64,000 nucleotides of DNA, taken from contig NZ_JAAMPT010000209.1 of NCBI RefSeq assembly GCF_012911605.1, forward strand, positions 186,001 through 250,000, given 5' to 3'. The notes under the pieces are model-generated. The model did not search any database, was not told where the DNA came from, and saw only the letters and a list, made by a program, of their open reading frames with translations. Shown piece after piece: positions 34,480 to 43,437 of this stretch. Origin of the DNA: Flavobacterium solisilvae. Its GTDB lineage: Bacteria; Bacteroidota; Bacteroidia; Flavobacteriales; Flavobacteriaceae. Each line of letters begins with the position of its first letter. Within the stretch, counting starts at the first letter, position 1. Both the position numbers and the translations under genes were made by a program.

Positions 34480-35538
34480 TTGAAAAAATATTTTTTGCTG
34501 TTTTGCTTCTTTTTTGCCAATATAACTTTGGCTCAAGCCATTAAAGGTCGAGTTTTTGACGAAACGAATAAACCACTTTTTGGAGCTACAATTTTTCTTG
34601 ACGGAACGTCTATTTCCACCATTTCTAATGAAGAAGGTTTTTTTCAACTTCCTGTAATTGCACGAATTAATACCAATTTAGTTGTAAGTTATGTTGGTTA
34701 TCAATCGGTTAGTATTGCTTCTTATAACGATACAACGGAACTAAAAATTACGTTGCAACCTTCAATCAATTCCTTGAAAGAAGTTGTTATTAAAAAAGAA
34801 CGATTTACCCGAAAAGAAATGCTAAAGCTTTTTAGAGAGCAATTTCTAGGTGAAACCAAAGCCGGAAAAAAAGCAATTATTCTTAACGAAAATGACTTAG
34901 ATTTTGAATATGACGAAAATTATAAAGTATTCAAAGCTTCGTCTGACAAACCGTTGATTATCCAAAATCCAGTTTTTGGATATGAAGTTACTTATGAAAT
35001 CAGTGATTTTATTGTTCAGTTTCATTCATTAAGCATAAAATCAGAAGATGTGCATAAAATATTGTTCACAGGTGTTTCTCGTTTTAAAGAAACATCTAAT
35101 TCTAAAGAGGTTGTAAAGGAACGAATGAAATCCTATCGCGGTTCGGTTTTACACTTTTTTAGAAGTTTGGTTAGCGATAAAATGGTTGAAAACGATTTTA
35201 TGTTGGTAAAAAGTAAAAAGATAGCAGCCGTAAAAGATAATTTTAAGCTCAAAGATAATTTAGGTTTGATAGAGGTGAAGTTAAACGATATGCCAATGAA
35301 AGTGGTTTCAAAAAATGCTTTGGTTGACGAAAAATTTTATGCTCATTATCAAATTTCTTTTCAAAAAAGTAGAACATCGGCAGTTACTTTTTTGACACAA
35401 GTTTTTAATGTAGATCAATTTGGAATTCACTCTAATGTTGCCGATATTCTTTTTGCTGGCGACATGAGTGATAAACGTGTAGGCGATTTGTTACCAACCA
35501 ATTATGGAATTGAAGGAACAAAGGTTTTGGATGAATAG
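34480..35538 (+). CDS. Secreted protein with N-terminal carboxypeptidase-regulatory-like (CarbopepD_reg_2) domain
   Basis: 352 aa with a signal peptide (1-19, ending LAQA). Residues ~20-95 form the beta-sandwich domain found at the N-terminus of SusC/TonB receptors (IKGRVFDETNKPLFGATIFL, SYVGYQSV). The remaining ~250 residues have no receptor barrel or TonB plug, so this is a stand-alone 'carboxypeptidase-like regulatory' protein of unknown function, probably in the periplasm or outer membrane. The start is TTG 34480, the only codon placed correctly before the signal peptide. It is monocistronic. Confidence 0.85.
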   Translation: MKKYFLLFCFFFANITLAQAIKGRVFDETNKPLFGATIFLDGTSISTISNEEGFFQLPVIARINTNLVVSYVGYQSVSIASYNDTTELKITLQPSINSLKEVVIKKERFTRKEMLKLFREQFLGETKAGKKAIILNENDLDFEYDENYKVFKASSDKPLIIQNPVFGYEVTYEISDFIVQFHSLSIKSEDVHKILFTGVSRFKETSNSKEVVKERMKSYRGSVLHFFRSLVSDKMVENDFMLVKSKKIAAVKDNFKLKDNLGLIEVKLNDMPMKVVSKNALVDEKFYAHYQISFQKSRTSAVTFLTQVFNVDQFGIHSNVADILFAGDMSDKRVGDLLPTNYGIEGTKVLDE

Positions 35539-35615
35539 TGGTTTTTGTTTCACAAAGAAATGAAGTCGAATTTTGATTAATTTTATTGTGATGTAACTAG
35601 ATAAAACGAAGTTTT

Positions 35616-35701
35616 TTGGTATTCTTCTTTAAGCAACACAAACTATGTTTTTATGTGTTTTAAAAATTAAAAAATTAGTTTATGTAACCAAAGAATACCA
35701 A
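35616..35701. other. Nested inverted repeats upstream of the purM promoter
   Basis: TTGGTATTCTT at 35616-35626 and AAGAATACCAA at 35691-35701 are perfect 11-bp inverted arms. Inside them AACACA and TGTGTT form a smaller pair around an AT loop. The structure lies 77 nt after the upstream stop and 30 nt before the purM -7 box. It could be a 3' structure of the upstream gene or a regulatory site. There is no reading frame. Confidence 0.5.
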
Positions 35702-35731
35702 TTTCACATTGCCAAATTGATACAATACAAC

Positions 35732-35739
35732 TATATTTG
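35732..35739 (+). promoter_or_regulatory. -7 promoter box for purM
   Basis: TATATTTG, with a TTG at about 35709-35711 as the -33 element, 27 nt before the chosen ATG at 35767. Confidence 0.7.
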
Positions 35740-35766
35740 CACCACAACAACACACAACACTACAAA

Positions 35767-36945
35767 ATGAGTTCTGATAACAGTCAACGCTACAGTCAGC
35801 GCGGTGTTTCAGCTTCTAAAGAAGATGTACACAATGCTATAAAAAACATCGATAAAGGTTTATTTCCTAAAGCTTTTTGTAAAATTGTTCCCGATTATTT
35901 AACCAATGATGAAGATTATTGCTTGATTATGCATGCTGATGGTGCCGGAACAAAATCGTCTTTGGCGTATATGTATTGGAAAGAAACTGGCGATATTTCG
36001 GTTTGGAAAGGCATTGCTCAAGATGCGTTAATTATGAATATTGACGATTTACTTTGCGTTGGTGCAACCGATAATATTTTACTTTCATCAACTATCGGAA
36101 GAAATAAAAATCTAATTCCAGCTGAAGTTATTTCTGCAATTATCAACGGAACAGAAGAATTGATCACCGAACTTAAAAACTTTGGTGTAACCATTCATTC
36201 TACTGGTGGCGAAACTGCCGATGTTGGTGATTTAGTTCGAACAATTATTGTAGATTCAACGGTTACGGCTCGAATGAAACGCAGCGATGTAATTGATAAT
36301 GCTAATATTCAAGCTGGAGATGTTATCGTTGGTTTGGCTTCTTTTGGTCAGGCAAAATATGAAAAAAGTTACAATGGCGGAATGGGAAGCAACGGATTGA
36401 CTTCGGCGCGACATGATGTTTTTAGTAACGAATTAGCTCAAAAATTTCCAGAAAGTTTTGATGCTTCGGTTCCAGCTGATTTAGTCTATTCTGGAAATAT
36501 AAAATTAACCGATGCTGTTGAAAATTCGCCAATCGATGCTGGAAAATTAGTGCTTTCGCCAACGCGAACTTATGCGCCAATTATCAAATCGATTTTAGAT
36601 AAATATACTTCAAACGAAATTCACGGAATGGTTCATTGTTCTGGCGGAGCGCAAACGAAAGTCTTGCATTTTGTTGACAATGTTCATGTAATTAAGGATA
36701 ATTTATTTCCAATTCCACCTTTGTTTAAACTAATACAAGAACAATCAAAAACCGATTGGAAAGAAATGTATCAAGTATTCAATTGTGGTCATCGAATGGA
36801 ATTATATGTACCAAAAGCTATTGCTGATGATATTATTGCAATCTCAAAATCATTTGGTGTTGAGGCACAAATTGTTGGTAGAGTAGAAGCTTCTGCAAAC
36901 AAAAAACTCACTATCGAAAGTGAGTTTGGTGTTTTTGAATATTAA
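35767..36945 (+). CDS. purM: Phosphoribosylformylglycinamidine cyclo-ligase, Bacteroidota long form
   Basis: 392 aa from ATG 35767. An upstream in-frame ATG at 35737 would lie at the promoter box and is rejected. PurM closes the imidazole ring, FGAM + ATP to AIR, in purine synthesis. The PurM/AIRS fold is evident: HADGAGTKSSLA at 57-67, DDLLCVGA, and STGGETADVGDLV. It is about 45 aa longer than E. coli PurM (345 aa), as is usual in Bacteroidota. It stands alone, with no purine genes beside it. Confidence 0.88.
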   Translation: MSSDNSQRYSQRGVSASKEDVHNAIKNIDKGLFPKAFCKIVPDYLTNDEDYCLIMHADGAGTKSSLAYMYWKETGDISVWKGIAQDALIMNIDDLLCVGATDNILLSSTIGRNKNLIPAEVISAIINGTEELITELKNFGVTIHSTGGETADVGDLVRTIIVDSTVTARMKRSDVIDNANIQAGDVIVGLASFGQAKYEKSYNGGMGSNGLTSARHDVFSNELAQKFPESFDASVPADLVYSGNIKLTDAVENSPIDAGKLVLSPTRTYAPIIKSILDKYTSNEIHGMVHCSGGAQTKVLHFVDNVHVIKDNLFPIPPLFKLIQEQSKTDWKEMYQVFNCGHRMELYVPKAIADDIIAISKSFGVEAQIVGRVEASANKKLTIESEFGVFEY

Positions 36946-36953
36946 TTTTTAGC

Positions 36954-37334
36954 TTATTTTACAGCAATCATAGAGATTTCTACGTTGACATTTTTTGGCA
37001 AACAAGCTACTTGAACCGTTTCACGCGCTGGAGCGGTTTTTTCGTCAAAATAACTTCCATAAACCGAATTGATGCGAGCAAAATCGCCCATATTCATAAT
37101 GAAAATAGTTGTTTTAATTACGTTGTCAAAAGTCATATCAGCAGCTTCAAGAACGGCTTTCATATTTTCCATTACTTGCTTGGTTTCAGTTTCAATATCA
37201 TCTAGAATTAGTTCCATTGTTTCAGGATGCAATGCTATTTGACCTGACGTATAAAGTGTGTCGTTTACTAAAACCGCTTGGTTGTATGGTCCGATTGGCG
37301 CTGGAGCTTTTTCGGTAAAAATGATTTTTTTCAT
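36954..37334 (-). CDS. ridA: RidA family reactive intermediate/imine deaminase
   Basis: 126 aa, the standard RidA/YjgF length. The family hydrolyses reactive enamines/imines made by PLP enzymes such as threonine dehydratase, and works as a trimer. The active-site Arg is in ARETVQVACLPKNVNVEI, followed by the family Glu. The N-terminus (PIGPYNQAV, LYTSGQI) is typical. The gene is 10 nt downstream of lptD on the same strand. A separate promoter was not found. Confidence 0.93.
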   Translation of the reverse strand: MKKIIFTEKAPAPIGPYNQAVLVNDTLYTSGQIALHPETMELILDDIETETKQVMENMKAVLEAADMTFDNVIKTTIFIMNMGDFARINSVYGSYFDEKTAPARETVQVACLPKNVNVEISMIAVK

Positions 37335-37344
37335 AATTGTAATT

Positions 37345-40014
37345 TTATCTTAAAGAACGATCTGGTAAACTACGTTTATCCCATTTGATATCGCTTAACA
37401 CACCTGATTTTATCCCGATGAAAAATCCCCAGTTGGCATTAGTACCAAAAGGAACCCAATTGAAATCCATTCGCCAACTCAATAAATCACGTTCAAATCG
37501 TAATTGAGTATAGGTAACACCTTGTTGAACAAAGTCGTAACCTGTTGAAACCCCAATTTTCCATTTAGGCGTTAAATCGGTGTTCATAGAAACCATCAAG
37601 GAGTTTCCGGTAATCTTTTTTTCTCGCCTGTTGTTAGAATACGTTATAGAATAAGCAAAATTCATATCCCAAGGCAATTTATATTTAAAAAATTCTGAAG
37701 GTTTGCTTTCGCTTTCATCATCTTCACCAAACTGACTTTTGCGCCGATCACTTAAATCGGCATTGGTGCCAAATAAATCATCTTCTCGACCACCATTTCT
37801 TTTTCCAGCAGTATTTTCGTTTTCTTTGCCTTCTAATTCACTACTAGAAAAAGCATAGTTTATAGTCATATTTGCACTTGTCATTCTAAACAAACTTCCG
37901 CCGTTGTCAATATTCCAAGTATTTATTCTTTGTCCTGAATTGTTGATAGCATAAGGATCAAGCGTTGCCGCAAAGTTTACATTCATCTTTTGTTTGAACA
38001 ATTGCGTTCCACCGCTAACTCTCATTGGTGCCCAACGAAGCGAGTCGGCTGTGATATCATAACTCGTTGAAAAGTTAAGATTGTTCAACAGCATGATTTT
38101 CTTTGGTTCGGTTTTAGTCGAGTCTCTATCGGTAACTTTAGCTTCAAAAGTATTATTCAAATAGAATGACATAATGTTGGACATTTTTTTTCCTGGTGCG
38201 CCAAAAATTCCACCATCAAATCGAGTGTAATCTTTAATCATTGTTCCGCTTCCATCAGAATCATAAGTGTCGTAATATCTTTCAAAACTTGGCGTATAAC
38301 TGTAGCTTACGTTTGGTCGCATTACGTGGCGAATGGCTTGAATTCTTTTACCTTCTTTAAAATTGAAAGTTCCATAAATTGTGGTTCCAATTCCCGAAGA
38401 GAAATTATAGGTTCTAAACGCATCAAAGCCTTGAACTTCGGTATCGACTACTTTATTTTGGAAATCATTGTAACTTCTTCTGATGGTTTTAAAATACCAA
38501 ACTTCATTATAGTTTACCGCTGCCGATGCACTAAAATGCTTGAAGATTTTGAAGTTGGTACTCAACGGAATGCTGTGTTGAAAACCCATTTTTGCATCTC
38601 TAAACATTTCGGGTTTAAAGAAAATAGAATCGTTAGTATTGATTCGGTTTTCGCCTCTTAAATTATACTGGAAGTTAATGTTTTTTATGATACCTTTTTT
38701 AATTCCATCGCCTTTTGCAAAAGGAAATATACGATCAACACTAGCTTGAAGCGTTGGTAAAGTCATGTTAATTGCTCCAGTATTAGTGTTTTGAGAATGT
38801 GTTGCCGTCAACGACATGTTGACTTGTGGAACAGTATTGAATGTCTTCGAATAGGAAACCGATGAACTCAAGGTGTTGTTCAATTCAGAACCAGCATTGA
38901 TTTGGTTCAACGATTGCCTAAAATAAGTGCTACTTCCCAAGTTTACCGAAGCCGAAAATCTAGAATTTGGATTGGATTTTGCGTCTTTTGAATGCGACCA
39001 TTGAATATTGTAGATTTTATTCAATGAATAATCAGGGAAACCTCTTTCGCCATTAACTAAATTTTCAAAACGAACATTAACGTTACCATTGAATTTATAT
39101 TTTTTTCCATAACTCGATTGGAATCTAAAACCATAACTTCCGTTAGTGTAATAATCTCCTAAAATGGCTAAATCATAATAATCACTCAGCGCAAAATAAT
39201 AACCACCATTTTGAAGCGAAAAGCCTCTTAGATTGCTATCATTATAGGTTGGCATAATGATACCCGAACGGCTTTTATCTGTTATTGGAAAAAAAGCAAA
39301 AGGCAAAGCAATAGGAGTAGGAACATCAGCAATAACCATATTGGTCATTCCAACGACCACTTTTTTACCTGGAACCATTTTTACTTTGTTTGTATAAAAA
39401 TAATATTCAGGATTGTCGATGTCTTTGGAAGTCGTAAAACGCGCACCTTTCATAAAATAAACCGAGTCGTTTTCTTTTTTGGTGATGGCAGCTTTTACTT
39501 TAAATTCGCCTTGATCAGTTCTTGAATTCCAAACGATAGCTTTTTTTGTCTTAAAATTAAATCGAATAGAATCGGGTTCAACAACATTTGTACCTTGTTT
39601 AAAAACGGGAAGTTGGGTATATTTTCCAGTTGAATCTTTTATTCTTCCGGCATAAACTTCATTTTTTTGATAATCAATAACAATAATTCCAGCTTTTAGC
39701 TCAATATCGTCATAGTAAACTTCGGCTTGATTGTACAGTGTAATGAGTTTCTTTTTTTGGTCAATTTTTTCATAATCAACCGCTTTACGTTTCACTTTAT
39801 GTTCTAGTAAAGGTTTTTTCTTGTTTACTTTATTTGTATCGATGTCGACTTTTGCAATTTCTTCAGTAGCTATTTTTTTTTCTTCGGTTGTAGTTGTTTG
39901 ATTTTTAGGAGGAAACGATTCGGTAGGTTTTTTTCCGTCTTGCGCAAATGTTAGAGTATTCCCAAATGTTAGGAAGATTGTTAAAAAAACGATATAAAAT
40001 AAGTTTCTTTGCAA
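37345..40014 (-). CDS. lptD: LPS-assembly protein LptD (outer-membrane beta-barrel)
   Basis: 889 aa with a signal peptide (MQRNLFYIVFLTIFLTFG, then AQ). An N-terminal OstA-like beta-taco region lies around 75-190. It is followed by a long antiparallel beta-barrel region with many Tyr/Asn/Ser-rich strands and repeated YSY/YNF patterns. LptD inserts lipopolysaccharide into the outer leaflet with LptE. The start is TTG 40014, because the signal peptide begins there and no ATG fits. It is divergent from the amidase gene, and ridA follows. Confidence 0.85.
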   Translation of the reverse strand: MQRNLFYIVFLTIFLTFGNTLTFAQDGKKPTESFPPKNQTTTTEEKKIATEEIAKVDIDTNKVNKKKPLLEHKVKRKAVDYEKIDQKKKLITLYNQAEVYYDDIELKAGIIVIDYQKNEVYAGRIKDSTGKYTQLPVFKQGTNVVEPDSIRFNFKTKKAIVWNSRTDQGEFKVKAAITKKENDSVYFMKGARFTTSKDIDNPEYYFYTNKVKMVPGKKVVVGMTNMVIADVPTPIALPFAFFPITDKSRSGIIMPTYNDSNLRGFSLQNGGYYFALSDYYDLAILGDYYTNGSYGFRFQSSYGKKYKFNGNVNVRFENLVNGERGFPDYSLNKIYNIQWSHSKDAKSNPNSRFSASVNLGSSTYFRQSLNQINAGSELNNTLSSSVSYSKTFNTVPQVNMSLTATHSQNTNTGAINMTLPTLQASVDRIFPFAKGDGIKKGIIKNINFQYNLRGENRINTNDSIFFKPEMFRDAKMGFQHSIPLSTNFKIFKHFSASAAVNYNEVWYFKTIRRSYNDFQNKVVDTEVQGFDAFRTYNFSSGIGTTIYGTFNFKEGKRIQAIRHVMRPNVSYSYTPSFERYYDTYDSDGSGTMIKDYTRFDGGIFGAPGKKMSNIMSFYLNNTFEAKVTDRDSTKTEPKKIMLLNNLNFSTSYDITADSLRWAPMRVSGGTQLFKQKMNVNFAATLDPYAINNSGQRINTWNIDNGGSLFRMTSANMTINYAFSSSELEGKENENTAGKRNGGREDDLFGTNADLSDRRKSQFGEDDESESKPSEFFKYKLPWDMNFAYSITYSNNRREKKITGNSLMVSMNTDLTPKWKIGVSTGYDFVQQGVTYTQLRFERDLLSWRMDFNWVPFGTNANWGFFIGIKSGVLSDIKWDKRSLPDRSLR

Positions 40015-40148
40015 AGGTTTAATACTATTTTTGTAGATATATGGCTCGATTTTTGACGTGGCAAACTTAATGATAATTTCCGGTCAAAAATAAAGAAATA
40101 TTGTATTTATAACCTTTAGGTTTTAATTAAAATTAACTTTTAGTATTT

Positions 40149-41246
40149 ATGATTTTTAAATCGAAAATAAAACCTCTGATAATGACACTTTTATTTGCAG
40201 GTGTTTTTACTGTTTTTGGTCAGTCAAAAAACGACAAGTTTATTGTGGTTTTGGATGCTGGTCATGGCGGAAAAGATCCTGGAAATTCCTATCACGGTTT
40301 TGTTGAAAAGGAAATTGCATTAAAAACTACCTTGTTGGTTGGTGAATTATTAGAAAAAGAAAAAGGATTTGAAGTTATTTACACCAGAAAGTCTGATACT
40401 TTTATTGAGTTGAGTAATCGTCCAAAAGTTGCCAATAAAGCTAAAGCTGATTTATTTGTTTCCATTCACTGCAATTCAGTTAGTAATCATGGACCAGAAG
40501 GAACAGAAACTTTTGTGATGGGTTTGGATAGAAGTGATATGAATCTTGAAGTTGCAAAAAAAGAAAACTCCGTAATTTTATTGGAAGATGATTATAAACA
40601 AACTTACAAAGGTTTTGATCCCAAAAAGCCCGAAAGTATGATTGGAAGAGTTATTGCTCAAGAAGAAAATCTATACAATAGTATTAATTTGGCTTCCACA
40701 ATTCAAGATAATTTCACGTTTAATCTAAACAGAAAATCAAGAGGTGTAAAGCAGCAACCTTTGTGGGTTTTAGATGCAGCAGTTATGCCAGGCGTTTTAA
40801 TCGAGTTAGGATTTTTGTCTAACAAAGCTGAAGGCGAATTTTTAAATTCAAGTGAAGGACAAAATAAAATGGCAAAACAAATTGCCCAAGCCATAATCAA
40901 GTATAAAAAGGAATATTTCAACGAAACTTTTTTAGAAGAAAAACCATTGGTTACAGAAAAAAGTAAAAATCAAAATACAGAACAAGTTGTTTCAATAGCT
41001 GAAAATAGTGCAAATAATCAAGGATTGTATCGAGTACAATTGTTTGCCACTTCAAAAAAGAGAAATGTGAATTCATCTGATTTTAAAGGGTTGAAAAACA
41101 TCTCATTTACGTTTGAAAATAATCTTTACAAGTATTATTATGGTAATACTTCAAATGCCGATGAGGTAAAAAAAATGTGTCAAGAAGCAAAAGATAATGG
41201 CTTTTCGGATGCGTTTATCGTTACTTTTGCAGAAGGGAAAATTTAA
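40149..41246 (+). CDS. N-acetylmuramoyl-L-alanine amidase with C-terminal SPOR domain (first of two)
   Basis: 365 aa with an N-terminal export signal (about 8-24). The Amidase_3 zinc site is formed by His39 (DAGHGG), Glu54 and His107 (SIHCNS). A late Glu in LIELGFLSN is the catalytic acid. The enzyme cuts the amide between MurNAc and the stem peptide and is used in cell separation. Residues ~290-365 form a SPOR domain that binds denuded septal glycan. The linker is short and Asn/Gln-rich. The paralogue follows after 20 nt. Confidence 0.92.
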   Translation: MIFKSKIKPLIMTLLFAGVFTVFGQSKNDKFIVVLDAGHGGKDPGNSYHGFVEKEIALKTTLLVGELLEKEKGFEVIYTRKSDTFIELSNRPKVANKAKADLFVSIHCNSVSNHGPEGTETFVMGLDRSDMNLEVAKKENSVILLEDDYKQTYKGFDPKKPESMIGRVIAQEENLYNSINLASTIQDNFTFNLNRKSRGVKQQPLWVLDAAVMPGVLIELGFLSNKAEGEFLNSSEGQNKMAKQIAQAIIKYKKEYFNETFLEEKPLVTEKSKNQNTEQVVSIAENSANNQGLYRVQLFATSKKRNVNSSDFKGLKNISFTFENNLYKYYYGNTSNADEVKKMCQEAKDNGFSDAFIVTFAEGKI

Positions 41247-41266
41247 GTTTTTAATAGATTGAAAAA

Positions 41267-42421
41267 ATGAAAGGATTAAAACAAGTTGTAGTTGCAATAA
41301 CATTACTAATTTCGAGTTTAACGTTTGGTCAAGCTAAATTCAAAGTAGCGTTAGATGCTGGACATGGTGACCATGATTTTGGTGCAGTTTATCACGGACA
41401 TATTGAAAAAAATATCGCTTTGGCAGTTGTGCTTAAAGTAGGTAAGATTTTAGAAAAAAATTCAGGAATAGAAGTAATTTACACGAGAAAAAACGATGTT
41501 TTTGTTGATTTGATTGAACGTGCTAATATTGCTAATCGTGCCGATGCTAATATTTTTGTGTCAATTCACTGTAATGCTAATAAAAACACCGAAGCTTCGG
41601 GTTGTGAAACCTATGTAATGGGTATGTCCAAAAATGCTTCCAACCTTGAAGCAGCACGAAAAGAGAATAAAGTTGTGCTTTTAGAAAAAGATTACGAGCA
41701 AAAATATAAAGGTTTTGATCCAAAATCACCAGAAACTTTGATTGGATTAACCATGATGCAAGAAGAATTTCTTGATAATAGTATTGCATTGGCAGGAACG
41801 ATTCAAAGAGAATTTATTGATATAGGTAAAAAAAGTCGCGGTGTAAAACAAGCGCCATTTATGGTTTTGCATAAAGCGTATATGCCAAGAGTTTTGATTG
41901 AAATGGGGTTTATTTCTAATCCAAAAGAAGGCGCAATTCTAGACTCGGAAGAAGGTCAAAACGAAATCGCTCAATCTATAGCTAACGCAATCATAGCCTA
42001 TAAAAAAGAAAATTACGGTGCAAATGATAGTGATAATATTGTAAAACCTTCACAAAAAGTAGAAGAAGTAAAAGTAGTTGAAACACCAGTTCAAAAACCA
42101 ACAACGACACCAACTGAAGTTAAAAAACCGGAAACTAAACCAGAAGTGAAGCCAGAAGTAACTTCGGGTGTTGTTTTTAAAGTACAATTGTCAGCAAGTA
42201 GTAAAAAACTAGATTTAGTTCCAAGTAATTTCAACGGATTGAGCAATATTTCAATGTCATCTGAAGGAACATTATACAAATATATGTATGGTCAAACATC
42301 AAGTTATGACGAAGCCAAACGATTGATGCAAGAAGCTAGAGGAAAAGGTTACACATCGGCATTTGTTATTGCATTTAAAGATGGTAAAAAAGTAACGGTT
42401 CAAGAAGCTTTAAAACAATAA
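41267..42421 (+). CDS. N-acetylmuramoyl-L-alanine amidase with C-terminal SPOR domain (second of two)
   Basis: 384 aa with signal peptide 1-22. Zinc ligands are His33, Glu47 and His101; the catalytic Glu lies in LIEMGFISN. The linker (about 250-300) is a Pro/Glu/Lys/Val-rich spacer (KPETKPEVKPEV), longer than in the first amidase. The SPOR domain (about 305-375) ends like that of the first copy. Block order and the insertions in both copies match, so this is a tandem duplication. Both probably act at the division site. A 20-nt gap suggests one transcript. Confidence 0.92.
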   Translation: MKGLKQVVVAITLLISSLTFGQAKFKVALDAGHGDHDFGAVYHGHIEKNIALAVVLKVGKILEKNSGIEVIYTRKNDVFVDLIERANIANRADANIFVSIHCNANKNTEASGCETYVMGMSKNASNLEAARKENKVVLLEKDYEQKYKGFDPKSPETLIGLTMMQEEFLDNSIALAGTIQREFIDIGKKSRGVKQAPFMVLHKAYMPRVLIEMGFISNPKEGAILDSEEGQNEIAQSIANAIIAYKKENYGANDSDNIVKPSQKVEEVKVVETPVQKPTTTPTEVKKPETKPEVKPEVTSGVVFKVQLSASSKKLDLVPSNFNGLSNISMSSEGTLYKYMYGQTSSYDEAKRLMQEARGKGYTSAFVIAFKDGKKVTVQEALKQ

Positions 42422-42447
42422 TTCTCCATCGTTTTAATATTTTATTT

Positions 42448-42455
42448 TAACTTTG
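42448..42455 (+). promoter_or_regulatory. -7 promoter box for the mlaD-type gene
   Basis: TAACTTTG lies 17 nt before the TTG start at 42472. Confidence 0.5.
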
Positions 42456-42471
42456 CAAAAAACCTTACACA

Positions 42472-43422
42472 TTGAAAATCACTAGAGAAATTAAGACCGC
42501 AGTACTTGTTATAGCTTCCATTTTACTATTTATTTGGGGTTATAGTTTTTTAAAAGGAAAAGATTTATTGTCTGATTATCAAACGTTTTATGTTAAATAT
42601 GACAATGTAGAAGGTTTGATCAATTCGGCACCAGTAACCATCAACGGATTGGTTGTAGGTAAAGTACATTCGATAAAACTGAATAAAGATTGGACTTCGC
42701 TAGTTGAATTACAAATCAATGGCGATTATCAAATTACAAAAAACAGTGTGGCCGAGTTGTATTCTCCTGGACCAATTGGTGGAAAGCAAATTAGTATTAT
42801 TCCAAATACAAAAACTACTGAATTTGCTGTTTCGGGCGATTATTTAGGTTCATCTAGTAAGTTAGGTTTAACCGAGGAAGTATCCAATCAAATTAAACCT
42901 ATCAAAGATAAATTAGACAAAGTTCTTGAAAACGCCAATACAATGTTGGTAAACATCAATCAAGTTTTGGATGATAAAACCAAGCAAAATTTGAGAAGTA
43001 GTTTAGAAAACCTAAATGCAACTTTGGCTGAATTTAAAGAAGTTTCAAAATCGGCTAACGAAATGTTGGCAGATAATAAAGGTAAAATAAGCGCAACAAT
43101 GACTAATGTTGAAAAAGTATCGGCTAACTTTAGTAAAGTTTCCGATTCTATTGCGAAAGCTAATATTGGTCAAACGGTTAAAAATCTGGAGAAAACATTG
43201 GCTAATGTAGATAAATTAATGGCTGATATTCAATCAGGAAAAGGAACTTTAGGTAAATTAGCCAAAGACGAAACGATGTATAATAATTTTGCCAAAACTT
43301 CAAAGGAATTGGAATTATTGCTGCAAGATTTGCGTTTAAATCCAACACGATATGTGAATGTTTCGCTTTTTGGAAAGAAAAACAAACCCTATAAAGCGCC
43401 AGTTTCGGATACAATTAAATAA
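42472..43422 (+). CDS. MlaD/MCE-domain phospholipid-transport protein
   Basis: 316 aa. An N-terminal membrane anchor (about 9-24) is followed by an MCE domain (about 35-120) with VEGLINSAPVTINGLVVG and SPGPIGGKQISI. The rest is a long helical region predicted to form a tunnel or coiled coil. MlaD-type proteins form hexameric rings that carry lipids between inner and outer membrane. The start is TTG 42472 just before the membrane anchor. No Mla ABC partner genes lie in the window. The next gene starts 16 nt later. Confidence 0.9.
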   Translation: MKITREIKTAVLVIASILLFIWGYSFLKGKDLLSDYQTFYVKYDNVEGLINSAPVTINGLVVGKVHSIKLNKDWTSLVELQINGDYQITKNSVAELYSPGPIGGKQISIIPNTKTTEFAVSGDYLGSSSKLGLTEEVSNQIKPIKDKLDKVLENANTMLVNINQVLDDKTKQNLRSSLENLNATLAEFKEVSKSANEMLADNKGKISATMTNVEKVSANFSKVSDSIAKANIGQTVKNLEKTLANVDKLMADIQSGKGTLGKLAKDETMYNNFAKTSKELELLLQDLRLNPTRYVNVSLFGKKNKPYKAPVSDTIK

Positions 43423-43437
43423 TAAAAACCAAAGATT

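Noticed and set aside
36904-36927. Hairpin AAACTCAC / GTGAGTTT near the purM end as a terminator
   Set aside because: It lies in codons of the conserved C-terminus and lacks a clear T-run; chance pairing is likely.
37011-37205. Open frame opposite ridA
   Set aside because: Shadow of a conserved gene; no start context or domain.
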